Source: Puccinellia tenuiflora
Lineage: Eukaryota; Streptophyta; Magnoliopsida; Poales; Poaceae
NCBI GenBank assembly: GCA_012064385.1
Contig: QRDG01001346.1
Span: 595,415-659,414, forward strand
Length of the DNA stretch: 64,000 nucleotides
Direction of reading: 5' to 3'
Shown here: piece by piece, positions 42,210-53,475 of the stretch
Position numbering within the stretch: position 1 is the first letter of the stretch
Layout of the letters: every line of letters begins with the position of its first letter
The notes under the pieces: model-generated
What the model saw: the letters and a program-made list of their open reading frames with translations, nothing else
The model's database searches: none
What the model was told of the DNA's origin: nothing
Translations under genes and position numbers: made by a program

Positions 42210-45200
42210 CTAGAATCTTGCAAATTGCCTGTTGTCATCACCCCCTTTCCTTCCGTAAGGATTTGAGGCGTTGATACCGTGCCTCCTTCCCCCACCATCC
42301 ACTTTCCTCGTCTTCCTACGTTTAGAAGCGCTGCTCTCCAAGTCGAGGTTCACTTTTGGAGGGTTCTTAAAGCAGAATGATGCTGCTACAGACTGCCACA
42401 TAATGAGGAAATAGATAAGTCATCCATTTTCTTGTCTAAGTCCGAAGGGCAAATTTTACACACAAATAACTAGAGTTTCATCCTCATGAAACATCCGTTA
42501 TACAAGGTAACAATGATAAATATTGGGTACTTCCCTAGGATAAGCCTAAACTAAGGCAAAAAAAAGGCAACTTCTCAGGGAGAACTCGCTGCCAAAAACT
42601 GACTCTACTTGACAGCTAAAATATTTGGAAAGTGTGTAAAGTGGATAAAAAAATAAAGTAAAATGCCAATAAGACAGTAGACAAATAAGCACACACATAC
42701 AAGCATTCATTGTGAATTGTGAAGTTCAAGAAACACATAGCATGGAGAGGATAACAGTGAGTAATGCACAGGAACCAAATACCGTGCTATAGCTAAAATA
42801 TTTGATAAGTGCAGTGAATAAATTATGTTACACGCCAGTAGACAGTAGACAAACATGTTCCCAGATACTAGCATTTCAGTGGATTGTAGTGACAAACGAA
42901 AATATAATATGAAGATGATAATACTGAGCGTTCAAAAAGAACTTTAAGAGTAATTTTACCTTCATATCAAGGTCATGAACATTGAAAATGTCCTTCATGG
43001 CGTGTGAGTTGTATGCCAAGACGTAGGATCTGTAGGCTTCTTTAGCTGACTGATTTAGGAAGTAGTTCTCGCCGACAATATTCTCCTGATCAATAACATG
43101 AGTTATGAATTCTGAACGTATTTTAAATGAATTGAAATAATAATTGCAAATGATGCACTTACAAGGTGTGATTGTAAATTTGGCACATTCTTATTATTGA
43201 ACTCGTATTCTGTGAGAGAAATCTTGGCTGCCTGCAGGCACCATAGTTTTTATTAACTTCAGAGAGAGACAGACAGACAGGCAGGCAGACAGAAGTAAAT
43301 TATTTTGTGTAGAATTTATTACCTTCAGGTAAATAAGAAATTTTAGTTCTTGTGGCAACAAGAACAATAATGCGCTTCCTTTGCCTTTTTCACCACGTGC
43401 AGTACGACCAACTCTGTGAATGTAATCCTGAACATTGAATTTGAATTGGTCAGTACATAAAAAAATATAAGAATACAAAACATAACTAGGACAGTTCACA
43501 ATACAAACCTTTGGTTCATCTGGAGGATCGTATTGCACAATATAATCCTGAACAAGGGCAATTATTCATTCAGTTAGCAAGGGGAAAGAATTCAGCCCAC
43601 TGGTTTTAAAACATACTAGTCAAAACCTCACCACATCAGGAATATCAAGTCCACGCGCTGCAACATTAGTGCATAATAAAATGCCCTTTTCTGCCTTGCA
43701 GAAGTTAAAGAATGTTGTAGTTCGTTTCTGCTGCTTTTGTTTCCCATGGATATCCTCACACTCTATCTGGAGAAAATTCAGAAGTTCTGCATGGAACTTT
43801 ACTGAACTACATGATGAAAAGAACACCATGACCTTCTTCGACTGTTTCTTTTTTAGGAAAGCATATAGAACCAAAAACCTCTTCTCGCTAGGAATGACAC
43901 AATAGCCCTGCTGCAAACCTTCCACAGTAGCCTGTAGGAGCATCATTGTTATCTTTGCTACAGAAGTTCTTAGCATAGAGAGATGAACAGCTTGGTGAAT
44001 AAGTTCCTTACATTTGATTTACCATCATCAACTGAGATATAAACAGGTTTTTCTTTCCTATCTTCATTTTTCTCAAAGGACAACTTGGCAAACTCTTCAA
44101 CCTGTGGATCCAAAACACCAGCAGATTCACATAAAGAGAAAACCAACAAGAATCAACTTGGAAGTTGGGCTGAATGACAAATCAACTAACCTCTCTAGTT
44201 TGTGTCGCAGAAAAAAGAACAGTCTGCCGATTCTGTGTATCATGCATAGTGATTAAACAAAAATAAATGGTTAGATGTCAATAAAATTGATTAACTGCGG
44301 TATGTTCAAGTGATAACCCTTAGATGTCTAGATGAAAACATACCAGAGGAAGGCGTTTAAATATTTGTTTCATATCTTCCTCAAAGTTTTGCTCAAGAAT
44401 GCGATCAGCTTCATCAATTATTAGACACTACAAAAAATTATAGGAAGATGGATGTCAGAGAGACAGATTAAGAGGGATAAAGGGGGTCATTGCCAGAAAT
44501 AATCATGCAGAAATGGCATAACAAATTAATCAAGCAAGCATTGCATATGCTTAACATCAGCACTACACATTGTGAAAGTAAACCGGCTGAGCTTAGACTT
44601 GAATTCCAGTTGACATGGCTTACTATGCCTCAGCTTTTTGGGTCTAAAGTTCAAGGTCAACAAGCTGAAGCCCATCTAAGTTCAAAAATAAATATAATAT
44701 ATATTTATACTGTTCCATTAATTAAAATAAATCAATATAGTATGAATCTTAGCTATAGAGTTATCAATTTCTTCCCATATCAAGATAACCCTCAGAACAA
44801 GATACTATGCATGACGTAGTTAAGGTATGAAGAAAGGGTGGATGAAGTGCATACAACACAAAAAAATGTGTAACCATGGCCGTTGCTGTTACCACTTTAT
44901 TGCATAAAACAAGATAATATGCATAGAAGAGATTTGCGGGCATCAAGACCAAGGGAGGATACTTGTGCCGTATCTTTTGTTGAACCGAAAAATAGAAAGA
45001 AAAAATACTTGATGGAATTGATAATCATCCAAGAATCTGACTTAAGAGGCGTGAAAATGACTCAACAAACGTAAAACATTTACATTTACAATATATATTG
45101 AATGAGCTGATGAGCATTAAAATTGATCTTAACTCTAGTTCAGTACTGAAGTAAGTCTCCAGGTGTGTACTATACTACAAGTGTGAATCAGTTTCTCTTA

Positions 45201-46529
45201 GGTTAATTATGTGACAACCCAAATATCTGCATTGCTTACACAAGCAAATCTTCGCCATACTTTTACAGGAAGGTAGTGAATACAAGTTTAATTACCTTTA
45301 GTCTCTTATATACAAAACCCTTGGTGTTTTGCAGATGATCCAACAGCCTGCCTGGTGTAGCTACTAACAAATTGATCCCCTTTGCAAGCTGGTCAGCTTC
45401 AGTTCTCCGGCCATTACCACCAATGACATACCCAAGAGTTTGCGAGTGATACTTCATCAATTCCTTGGCAACATTGTGTGTCTGAACCACAATAATAAGA
45501 AGAATACTTGTGATTAAGGTGCAAAGCTTTCAAAAGTTGATCATGGTAATATGTTTAGAGTAATTTCGGAGTAAGCAATTTGGCAACATTATTAAACAGA
45601 ATTAACAACGAGACATCTTTCTTGGCCACCGAATGCATAGTATAACCTAAAATGTATTAGAATGAACAACCGTGCCCAATATATTTACAAGCCGTTCGAC
45701 AAAATATAACCCTGGGCAGTAGTAGATTTCTGAGCAGTGTTAGCACAGTTAAACTGAAATGTAACAATTCTAGCTAACAGGATTTCTCTCGGTAATCATA
45801 CCTGGATGGCTAGCTCCCGTGTAGGGCAAACAACGACAACTCCTGTCCCATTCCTTGGCGAGAAATGCAGGTTATAGAGCAGCTCAATCGCTGGTATGAG
45901 AAATGCAAGGGTCTTCCCTGAACCCGTTTTGGCAGCTCCCATCACATCCCTTCCTTCCAGCAGATGTGGTATCGACCGAGCTTGAATCTGCAAGCACAAA
46001 AGATCAACGAAATCAAGTAAACACGGATGCCATTTATACTAGTACTAAAATTCAGTAGAGCACCGTACCAAGGCCCTGAACACAATAATCCCTACACCGT
46101 TCTCAAGTGCTATTATTCCGCGCGAAGACAGGAAGTAATTCTCGTAGCAGGTCAAGTCGGATGGTCAAATTTCAGGCGGGAGACGGTACGAACCTGGGCG
46201 AGGTGGGTGTAGTTCATCTCCCTGACGGCCCTGGCAGTGAGCTCGGAGATGGGGAGCTCCGAGAAGAGCATGCTCGTCAGGATCCCCGACCCCTCCTTCT
46301 CTTTCTTCTCCTTCTTTATCTTCTTTTTCTCACTACCCGTCTCCTGCTCGTCGTCCACGCCCACCGCCTGTTCGTCATCCTCGTCTCCCGACTGCTGCTG
46401 CTGCTCCTCGTTGAATTCATTGGCAGCGGCAGCGGCGGCGGTCTCGGGGACCGTCTCCTCCGGTTCGGAGTCCGACTCTGGCGGCGGGGCGACGGGTTTG
46501 CGCTTCTTCGACGACTTCGCGGAGCCCAT
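42210..46529 (-). CDS. DEAD-box ATP-dependent RNA helicase, Has1/DDX18 type (plant RH27/RH51-like), 12 exons
   Basis: Nucleolar RNA helicase of ribosome biogenesis by family. Exons: 46529-46194, 45987-45802, 45481-45296, 44427-44344, 44232-44191, 44101-44012, 43931-43632, 43547-43509, 43427-43323, 43231-43163, 43085-42960, 42392-42210. All introns are GT-AG and the sum is 1746 nt, 581 aa. The N-terminal 90 residues are acidic and Lys-rich (PESDSEPEE, KKKIKKEKKEKEG). Motifs: I AAKTGSGKT (Walker A, to Thr138), Ia PTRELA, Ib TPGR, II DEAD (241-244), III SAT (272-274), V CTNVAARGLDIPD, VI HRVGRTAR (425-432). The block EAYRSYVLAYNSHAMKDIFNVHDLD after the helicase core is the Has1-type C-terminal signature. 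The Arg/Lys/Gly-rich tail ends DNRQFARF. All catalytic motifs are intact. The start at 46529 opens the conserved frame in good context. Confidence 0.95.
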
Positions 46530-48021
46530 GGTGTCGGCGGCTGCGGGGGGCGTGACGGCGGTGGCGGCGGGAGGAAGGGGAGGGTCGTCTTCTAGTCTAG
46601 GGTTTAATGGTTGGGGTGTTTGCGGCAGGAGGTTTTGTGAGAGAGGGAGGTGGACAGGGAAGCGTCCGATTTCAGGCACAACCGCACAGGAGAGATCCGC
46701 AAGGCAGGCGCGGTGCCTTGAGCCCCAATCAAGTCAATAGCACGGACACACACTTTGCACTTTGACTTGTACGTGACTGAAAACAGAACAGCAAGCTCAC
46801 GCGGGGAAAACATCCGGCACATGGGAAAGTTTTCGCGGATCGTCGCAGCGTGCTCGCTCCCCAACGAAAGGCGATCGCCACGCGGACGTGAACGGAACTC
46901 ACAGCGTAGAGGAAGCTGGCCCGCCGCCGCCGGGCCGGAGGGAGATCCCAACGGAGTGAGAGAGAAGACAACCTCACATCCGGTTAACCTCCTGCGCGCT
47001 CGATTCCACAGCCACTGAGGCAACATAAAGCGCGAGTGTAGCAAGTTCTTCTGCAATTGAAGATTTACGTTGCATCAGATATTGTGTATATGTTCCGCTA
47101 TCATTTTTGCTGCTATGCTAGACGACCAGTATGAATGTTTCTGATTAATATCTATACTGTTCCATTTCTGGTCTTTGTTTCGTTACTGATTTTTTGTGTT
47201 GTGATGCAAACAGTTACTGAATGTTTCTAATGTGATTGCGCTGTCCGAGGAAGAAATTGCATTGTTCTGGGCGCTAGCTACCGCGACTTGCGGGCACAGA
47301 GGGCACAAGATCTTTTAAAGGGGTCCTCTATTGGCGGAGAGAGCGTGATGGGCGGACGGGCCCAAGGTGCGGGCAGGCGCCGTCCGGCAGTTTTCTCAAG
47401 TGCCCCGCGACCATTTGTAGGGACTCCGGGAGGAGTAGGAGTTCCCGAGGTGAGAACGCCGCGTGCTCGCTTCCTTTCGTGCAGCGGCGCGGCAAGCCAC
47501 ACGCTCGCCAAGATCTGTCGGACTGTTTTCCTGCTGTCTCGTGCGTAGACAAGAGGCATCATTTGCAAATTCGTTGTCCGTTGAGGATTTGACGGTGGAT
47601 GTGGGGGCTCAAGGCACGCTGCGCTGCCTTCACAAGGCACTGGAAGCGGCACGAACGCACAAGGGCCACTTTCGCGAAGTTAGGGTTTACTCTGTCACCT
47701 ATCCGATTTCAATCGGACGCAACGAATTCTGCGCTCTGGAAACGACGCTAGAATCATCGGGCGCAAGACGAGTTCGTAAGCATCTCTACTTAGGAGAGGA
47801 AAAATTTGAACCGAAAACCTTTTCGCTTAGACTCGAAATAGCTCGGAGGTAACCGTAAACAACTGAAATTTAATTAATTGTCAAGCCGTGATGAACGACG
47901 AACGCGGCGGTGATACCGATTTACACCAAATTCGCGCCGCAGAGTGCAACCCTAGACCTAATACCCTACCCTACGGGGCGGCAGATCTCGATGCGGCGCG
48001 GCGGCGGAGCGGCGCCGCTCT
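46530..48021. other. Upstream region of helicase gene and unassigned GC-rich sequence
   Basis: 46530-46680 is probable 5' UTR/promoter of the helicase (minus strand; an AAACCCTAG box near 46594-46604). The remainder has several open frames without codon or homology support. An imperfect 26-27-nt inverted repeat sits at 46701-46726 and 47604-47630 (shared GTGCCTTGAGCCCC), perhaps the ends of an old inverted-repeat transposon. Confidence 0.4.
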
Positions 48022-48566
48022 TCATTCCTCGTCGGAGGAGACGATGACGATGGGGTCCGCGAGCGAGGCGGCGATGCCCTGCCGGAGGAACTCCTCGTTG
48101 AGCTCGGCAGCGCTCAGCCTCGAGCTCCGGTGCCTCCGCCGCCGACCGCTCGCACATGGTCGCGACGATGGCGGCTTCGGCGTTCTCGGGGACGAAGTCG
48201 AGGGTGGAGAGGAACCGCCCAAATGCCGCGGTGTCATACCCCTCGACCTCCTCCTTCTCCGACGGCGGCGGCTCCCTTCTCACCATGGCGCGGGAAGTCC
48301 CGCGCCGCTCGAGCTCCCCTCGCCGGCGCCGCTCGAGCTCCCCTCGCCTTTCCTGGCGGCGGCGCGGAGTTGGTCGAACTCCGGCACTGCGCGGTACAGG
48401 AGCCGCGGTGGCACCGGTGAGCCATATTTCTGTAGGCCAGTGCGGCCCGCTTACGCGCGCCGTCGGACCTCACGTACCGCTGCCTCGCCTCGTCAGAGAG
48501 GTCTGATGGGTCGACGACGGGGAGGGAGGTGGCCTCACGCTTCGGCGTCTTCATCTTCGGCGGCAT
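48022..48566 (-). pseudogene. Degenerate ORF of unknown function, possibly transposon-borne
   Basis: Starts MPPKMKTPKREATSLPVVDP at 48566. Coding character then shifts to a second frame (GRFLSTLDFVPENAEAAIVATM, about 48230-48160) and a third (LNEEFLRQGIAASLADPIVI, ending SSDEE plus stop at 48024-48022), so at least two frameshifts. I do not recognise the protein family. The run of three frames with protein-like composition and a natural end argues that it once coded. It lies just inside a PIF/Harbinger-like terminal repeat at 48852-48861, so it may be a captured or element-encoded gene. Confidence 0.45.
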
Positions 48567-48851
48567 TTCGGTGCGGAGGAGGTGGATCTGGGCAGAGGAG
48601 TGAGGAATTTCTCGACGGAGGTGGGGCGGCGGAGGGGCGGATTGGTCGTCGGAGGAGGCGGAGGGACTAGGGCGTGGACTGGAAATGGGACGCCGGACGG
48701 TACTTATCCAGATCCGCGCCTCGGATTCTCGGGCGCTCGAAAAGGTTTTTCGGGCCGAGCCGGCTTTACAGGCTCTGTTCGGGTCAAAAAACGGCCTGAT
48801 CCCGTAAAGTCGCCAGAATTTTACAGTTCCGGGCGTTTTTCGGTCACTGCT

Positions 48852-48861
48852 AGAGATGCTC
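48852..48861 (-). repeat. Lone PIF/Harbinger-type terminal repeat with TTA
   Basis: AGAGATGCTC followed by TTA (48862-48864). On the minus strand it reads TAA-GAGCATCTCTAGCAG, like the TIR of the element at 35485, followed by GTGACCGAAAAACG. The partner TIR could not be found, so the element is truncated or its left end has diverged. Confidence 0.55.
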
Positions 48862-48864
48862 TTA

Positions 48865-48990
48865 GGCCCCGATTGGATTGTCGGTAGGGCCATATTTTTC
48901 TCGGAGCTCGCCCAGTAATTTTACGGGACCTAAACAGGTCTTCAAATATTTTCGATCGTTTTGGCTAAAAAACAGCCATCCAAGCGGGCC
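48865..48990. mobile_element. Small MITE, GGCCC(C/G)..TTGGAT termini
   Basis: 126 bp. The left end GGCCCCGATTGGAT is inverted at the right end as ATCCAAGCGGGCC (12-13 of about 15 positions agree), with an AT-rich interior. No clear TSD, so superfamily is unassigned (hAT- or Mutator-like). Confidence 0.5.
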
Positions 48991-49003
48991 AGAAGGGCAA
49001 AAG

Positions 49004-51505
49004 TGAAAGAACAAACTATGTCCCGGATGTCGCCTAGATGGGGGGGTGAATAGACGATTAAAACTTTTTCTATTTAAAGGCTTGATAATTGCGAAATAAA
49101 ACTATATGTTTAAATTAACACGCCAACAACCTAATTACTAGGCTCACCTATATGCACCAACAACTTATGCTAAGCAAAGCAAGCAACAAGGTGATAGCTA
49201 GATCTAAAACTTCAAGCACCAAGGCTATCACAATGTAAATTGCATAAGTAAAAGCTCGGGTATAGAGATAACCGAGGCACGCGGAGACGAGGATGTATTC
49301 CCGAGTTCCTCCTTGTTAAGGGAGTATGTCTCGTTGGAGGGGTGTGAGCTCGCCACAAGAGGCCTACTCAAGATGCCACAAAGTACTCACCCTATTCTCC
49401 GTTGAACCGCATCCAAGGGTTTGGTTCACCTTCCACTATCGGAATCCTTCGAGGCGGATTCCGGAACCCTTTTACAACTTCTCTTGTGGCACACACCCAT
49501 AACTCAATTGGGGGCTCCCAAATTCGTGCCGAAGCTTCACAACTCGAAGACTTCGAAGCACCTCCAACCGTCTAGGGTACACAATGCATCCAAGAGGCAA
49601 TAAGCCCTTGGGAACACAATGCACCCAAGAGTAACAAGCTCTTCAACCTTCACTTTTCACGAATCTTCGTGGGGAGAGCAACCCGATGCAACAAATGCAA
49701 AAGGCAAGAACACACAAAGTGGTCAAATCCTTCACTCTCAATTTCACCCAAGCAACAAATGCTTTGGGGGAATAAGAGAGGAAGAACAAGGGGGAGAACC
49801 ATAAAAGAACTCCAAGAACTAGATCCGCTAGGTTCCCCTCACTTAGAGGAGATTTTGATTGGTGGAATGGTAGATCTAGATCTCCTCTCTTGAATCCCTA
49901 GGTATGGGCAAGAATCATTGGAGGGATTTGGAGAGGGCAAGGTTTTCCAAGGTCAACAATGGAGGGAGAGAGAGAGTGAAATTCGTGCAGCCAAAAACCT
50001 TAGGGCAAAAGGGGAAGAAGGGGGCCTTTTATAGGTCCCCTCAAAAACTAGCCGTTGGAGGCCACTCAGACCGGAGACTCCGGGCGGGGCCGGAGATTCT
50101 GTCCTACCTCCGGACAGCTTCCGGTCTGGCACCAGTGGCTCACCACACTTGGGTAAAACGCAGGAAAACACCTTGAGACCGGAGATTCCGGGTCCTCTGG
50201 CCAGAGACTCCGGCCGGGCCGGAGACTCCGGACCATCTCCGGTGAACCTCCGAACTGGCAACAGGAACGCACCACAAGAGAGCCACTTACCAGCGAAAAA
50301 CGAAGGACCGGAGATTCCGGGTCATTTGGGCCGGAGACTCCGGTGGGGCCGGAGACTCCGCCCCATCTCCGGGGTACCTCCGAACCGAGTCCAGAGACGT
50401 ACCACACAAAAACGTTCGGCAGCGAAAACAAGAGAGGCCGGAGAGTCCGGTCATTTGGGCCGGAGATACCGGTGGGACCAGAGACTCCGGGACATCTCCG
50501 GGGTAGATCCAACAGAAAAATCAGAACCCCATAACTTTTGCAAATGAACTCCGTTTTCGATAATCTTGGACTCGTTGGAATCGTCACAATGAGCACAACA
50601 AGATTATGTAGAGAAACATCATAGTCCAACAATATATTGTAAAACCAAATGGGGAAAGTTTAAAAGCTCTTTTTCGCAAACCGAAAAACCGTTTCTTTTG
50701 CAATTGAAGTCCGAATGAAGCAAAGCCAATTTTGTTGGAATGAGAACGACAAAAGCAACCTTTGAAAAAGGCAAACTAGCAAAGGAGATTTTGCAAAGGG
50801 TTGGAAAGGTGAAACCTTCCAAAAGGATGAACCGGCAAAATCTCCAATACCGAAGATGCAAAAAGAAGACGCATATGCAAACCGTTTTTGGTGATCTTAG
50901 CCTTGTCATAATACGCACAACAAGCACCAAGGCCACACCACGATAAGAGTCAAATAAGAACCAATGAAGATGATTTCAAGGATGCAAAGGGTTGAGCTCT
51001 CCACGAACGATACGATCAAGTTACTCGGTCGAGAGCCCCTCTTGATAGTACGGTTATCTATCCTATAACCCGGTCTCTCAGTAAACAACATGAGACCGGT
51101 AAAATAGAAACCCTATCAAGATCATACCTTTGCCTTGTGCATTAATCCACTTGAGGTCGATGGAGACGATCTTCATCTCCTCAAGACGAACCATCTTCTT
51201 GATTGCGCTTCGCTTGGTGAAGATTCACATGACGCTCCCCCATACACCAAGATGGGGAAAGCACATTTCGGCACATCTTCACTTGGACTTGAGTGTTGAT
51301 CAACACGCACTTAGCCTTGATCAACACATACTTTTCTTCCCTTAACCTCGACTCCAACACATGGAGAACAAGCAAGACCTTGACTCCAACAAATGGAGAC
51401 AAGCAAGCTAATGGACACCTACAAATATAGCTCAATGCAAATATTAGTCCATAGAGATTGTCATTAATTACCAAAACCATGCATGGGAGCAACCATGCAC
51501 TTTCA
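49004..51505 (-). repeat. 3' LTR of Copia element
   Basis: 2502 bp, direct repeat of 61033-63554 with few substitutions and a short indel in the palindrome-rich part (the right copy has an extra unit near 62110-62135). Confidence 0.95.
50076..50510. repeat. Cluster of CCGGAGACTCCGG palindromes in 3' LTR
   Basis: About a dozen exact or near copies of the 13-mer CCGGAGACTCCGG (variants CCGGAGATTCCGG, CCGGAGAGTCCGG), each a palindrome around its central base, spaced irregularly with GCACCACA-type spacers. The equivalent cluster is at 62095-62550. Confidence 0.9.
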
Positions 51506-53475
51506 ATCTCCCCCATTTTGGTAATTGATGACAATCCCTTTTTAAAAGGGTTTATATAACGAATAGAGCATCCTTGCAAGACAAACGAGCAAGGATGCAA
51601 GCGCATGTGTGGCAAATGCAACAAAAGCATAAAACCCAATTTCCCTTAAACCCTCTAAACTTCTCCCCCATTGGCATCGATTGCCGAAATGGGAAGAAAA
51701 ATTTAGAGAGCCAATATAATATGAGTTCCTCCATAAAGGTGATGACAATCCCTTTTAACGAATAATTAGAGGAAATCAAACTATATTGAGGATCCAAAGA
51801 TTGCAAATAGATGAAATCATTTTTAAAAATCTCCACAAAGGAGATAGGCAATCAAAAACGATCCAAAGCGAGAGTTCTAAATAAAAACGGAGAAGCTCCC
51901 CAATGTTCATGCACTATGGAGAAGTGCACAAAAATGGCATCCTCGCTCCCCCAAAATCATCTAGAACACGCAACAAGTGCAATAGTGCATAATGCAATAG
52001 CAAATCATAACACTTGCACCAAAGATGTGGTTGAGCCATAAGGAGATATTAATTTTCAAAAAATCATCATAAGATAGGCCCAACCGAGATAAAAAGATCT
52101 TTTAGAGAAATATGTTCACAAGCGTAGGGATACTAATTGGAAACTAAAACCAATTGAAAATGCCAAAAACTAGTGAGATCATTTAGCCAATAAAATTCAA
52201 CATGCTTACCATGGTAGGCGTGAAGTAAAAGATCCTCAACAAATACATGAGTGTGGAAAGATACCAATAAACAATGAGACAAGCACTCATGAGACAAATT
52301 TGGAGCCACCAAAGAATTATAGATGAAAACACGGTAGCTCAAAAGAATTAGGATACCAACTAAAAGGTGACCTCTCTCATATGTATAGGTTTCTAAGTAG
52401 ACAAACCATAGATGATATACATCCACAAAGCAACTTGCACATATGAGATGGTTCTGGAAAAAGAGAACAAGGTATCCAAAAGGAAGTCATAAATATACAA
52501 ACGAGATTGTTGCTTAAAAGCATAGCACATAGCTCAAATTTATCTCATCGTATATGAATGAACTTCAAATATATCAAATGCATCACACATATCACTAAGG
52601 GAACAAGAGATAGTGGAGATGCTTTGACTTAGGCAACAAGTATCACAAACAAATAATATCAATTGAAGAAAAGGTTTTTGCAAATTCATCACAAATATCA
52701 CAAAGATATACCAAGTGAAGAAAAAGGCCAAAACCACAACAATTGCATAAGAGAGATTTCATGCCAAGAGGCAACCTACACAAGGTTGAAAACTAGAAAG
52801 GTATGCATGAGATGGATACTTGTTACCGAGATGCATTGACGATGAAGATGATGAGAGTTGGTTTGTCATCAAAGCTTGACTTCGACAATCACACGGTGAG
52901 AACACCTTTCTTATGTACGAGGCAAGCATCCAATGCATCTCCATTGTACCTAAAACACAATTAGAGTACAAAATGGTTCCCAAACTCATTGGGTCCCATA
53001 GTAGTTAGATAAACTACAATATATAGGAAACACTCCACATAAATATGTGCATATGGATATGAAATTGAATTTCATGCACATCTTAGCCGATTTAGGATTC
53101 GGTGGAGTATCCCCTATATATTGGAACAGAAAGACAAGCATGCCATAATATATAAGTTAAAGGATATACATACAAAGCCTTTCAAGAACCAAACGAGATA
53201 CAATTTGGACAAAAATACCAAGTAAACCAAGAAGAGAGCACACCAAGGTGTGACACAAAAGGTTGTCCAAATTATATCAAAATCCAAATCAACACATGAT
53301 TGAGGAAAAATCAAATCAACAAATGATTGATTCCAAAACACATCAACACATGAAGTGTGATATCAATAGGAATCAAATCAACACAACAAATGATCGATAA
53401 GACACCAATTGAAAGTAAGATACCAATTAAAAACAAAAACAAAACTAGGAGAAAAGATACCAAGAAGAGGATAAA
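51506..53475 (-). other. Noncoding 3' region of Copia element, with polypurine tract
   Basis: In element sense the tract is CAAAATGGGGGAGAT next to the LTR (51506-51520). The rest is AT-rich. CTCCCCCA motifs (plus strand) resembling the tract recur at about 51663 and 51945. No coding sequence of interest. Confidence 0.75.

Noticed and set aside
47775..47790. Left TIR (AAGCATCTCT) for a second Harbinger element ending at 48861
   Set aside because: It lacks the GA of the right TIR and the flanking trinucleotide does not match TTA, so the pairing is not supported.
47463..47852. 129-codon plus-strand frame
   Set aside because: No family resemblance, poor composition and no upstream signals; left unannotated.
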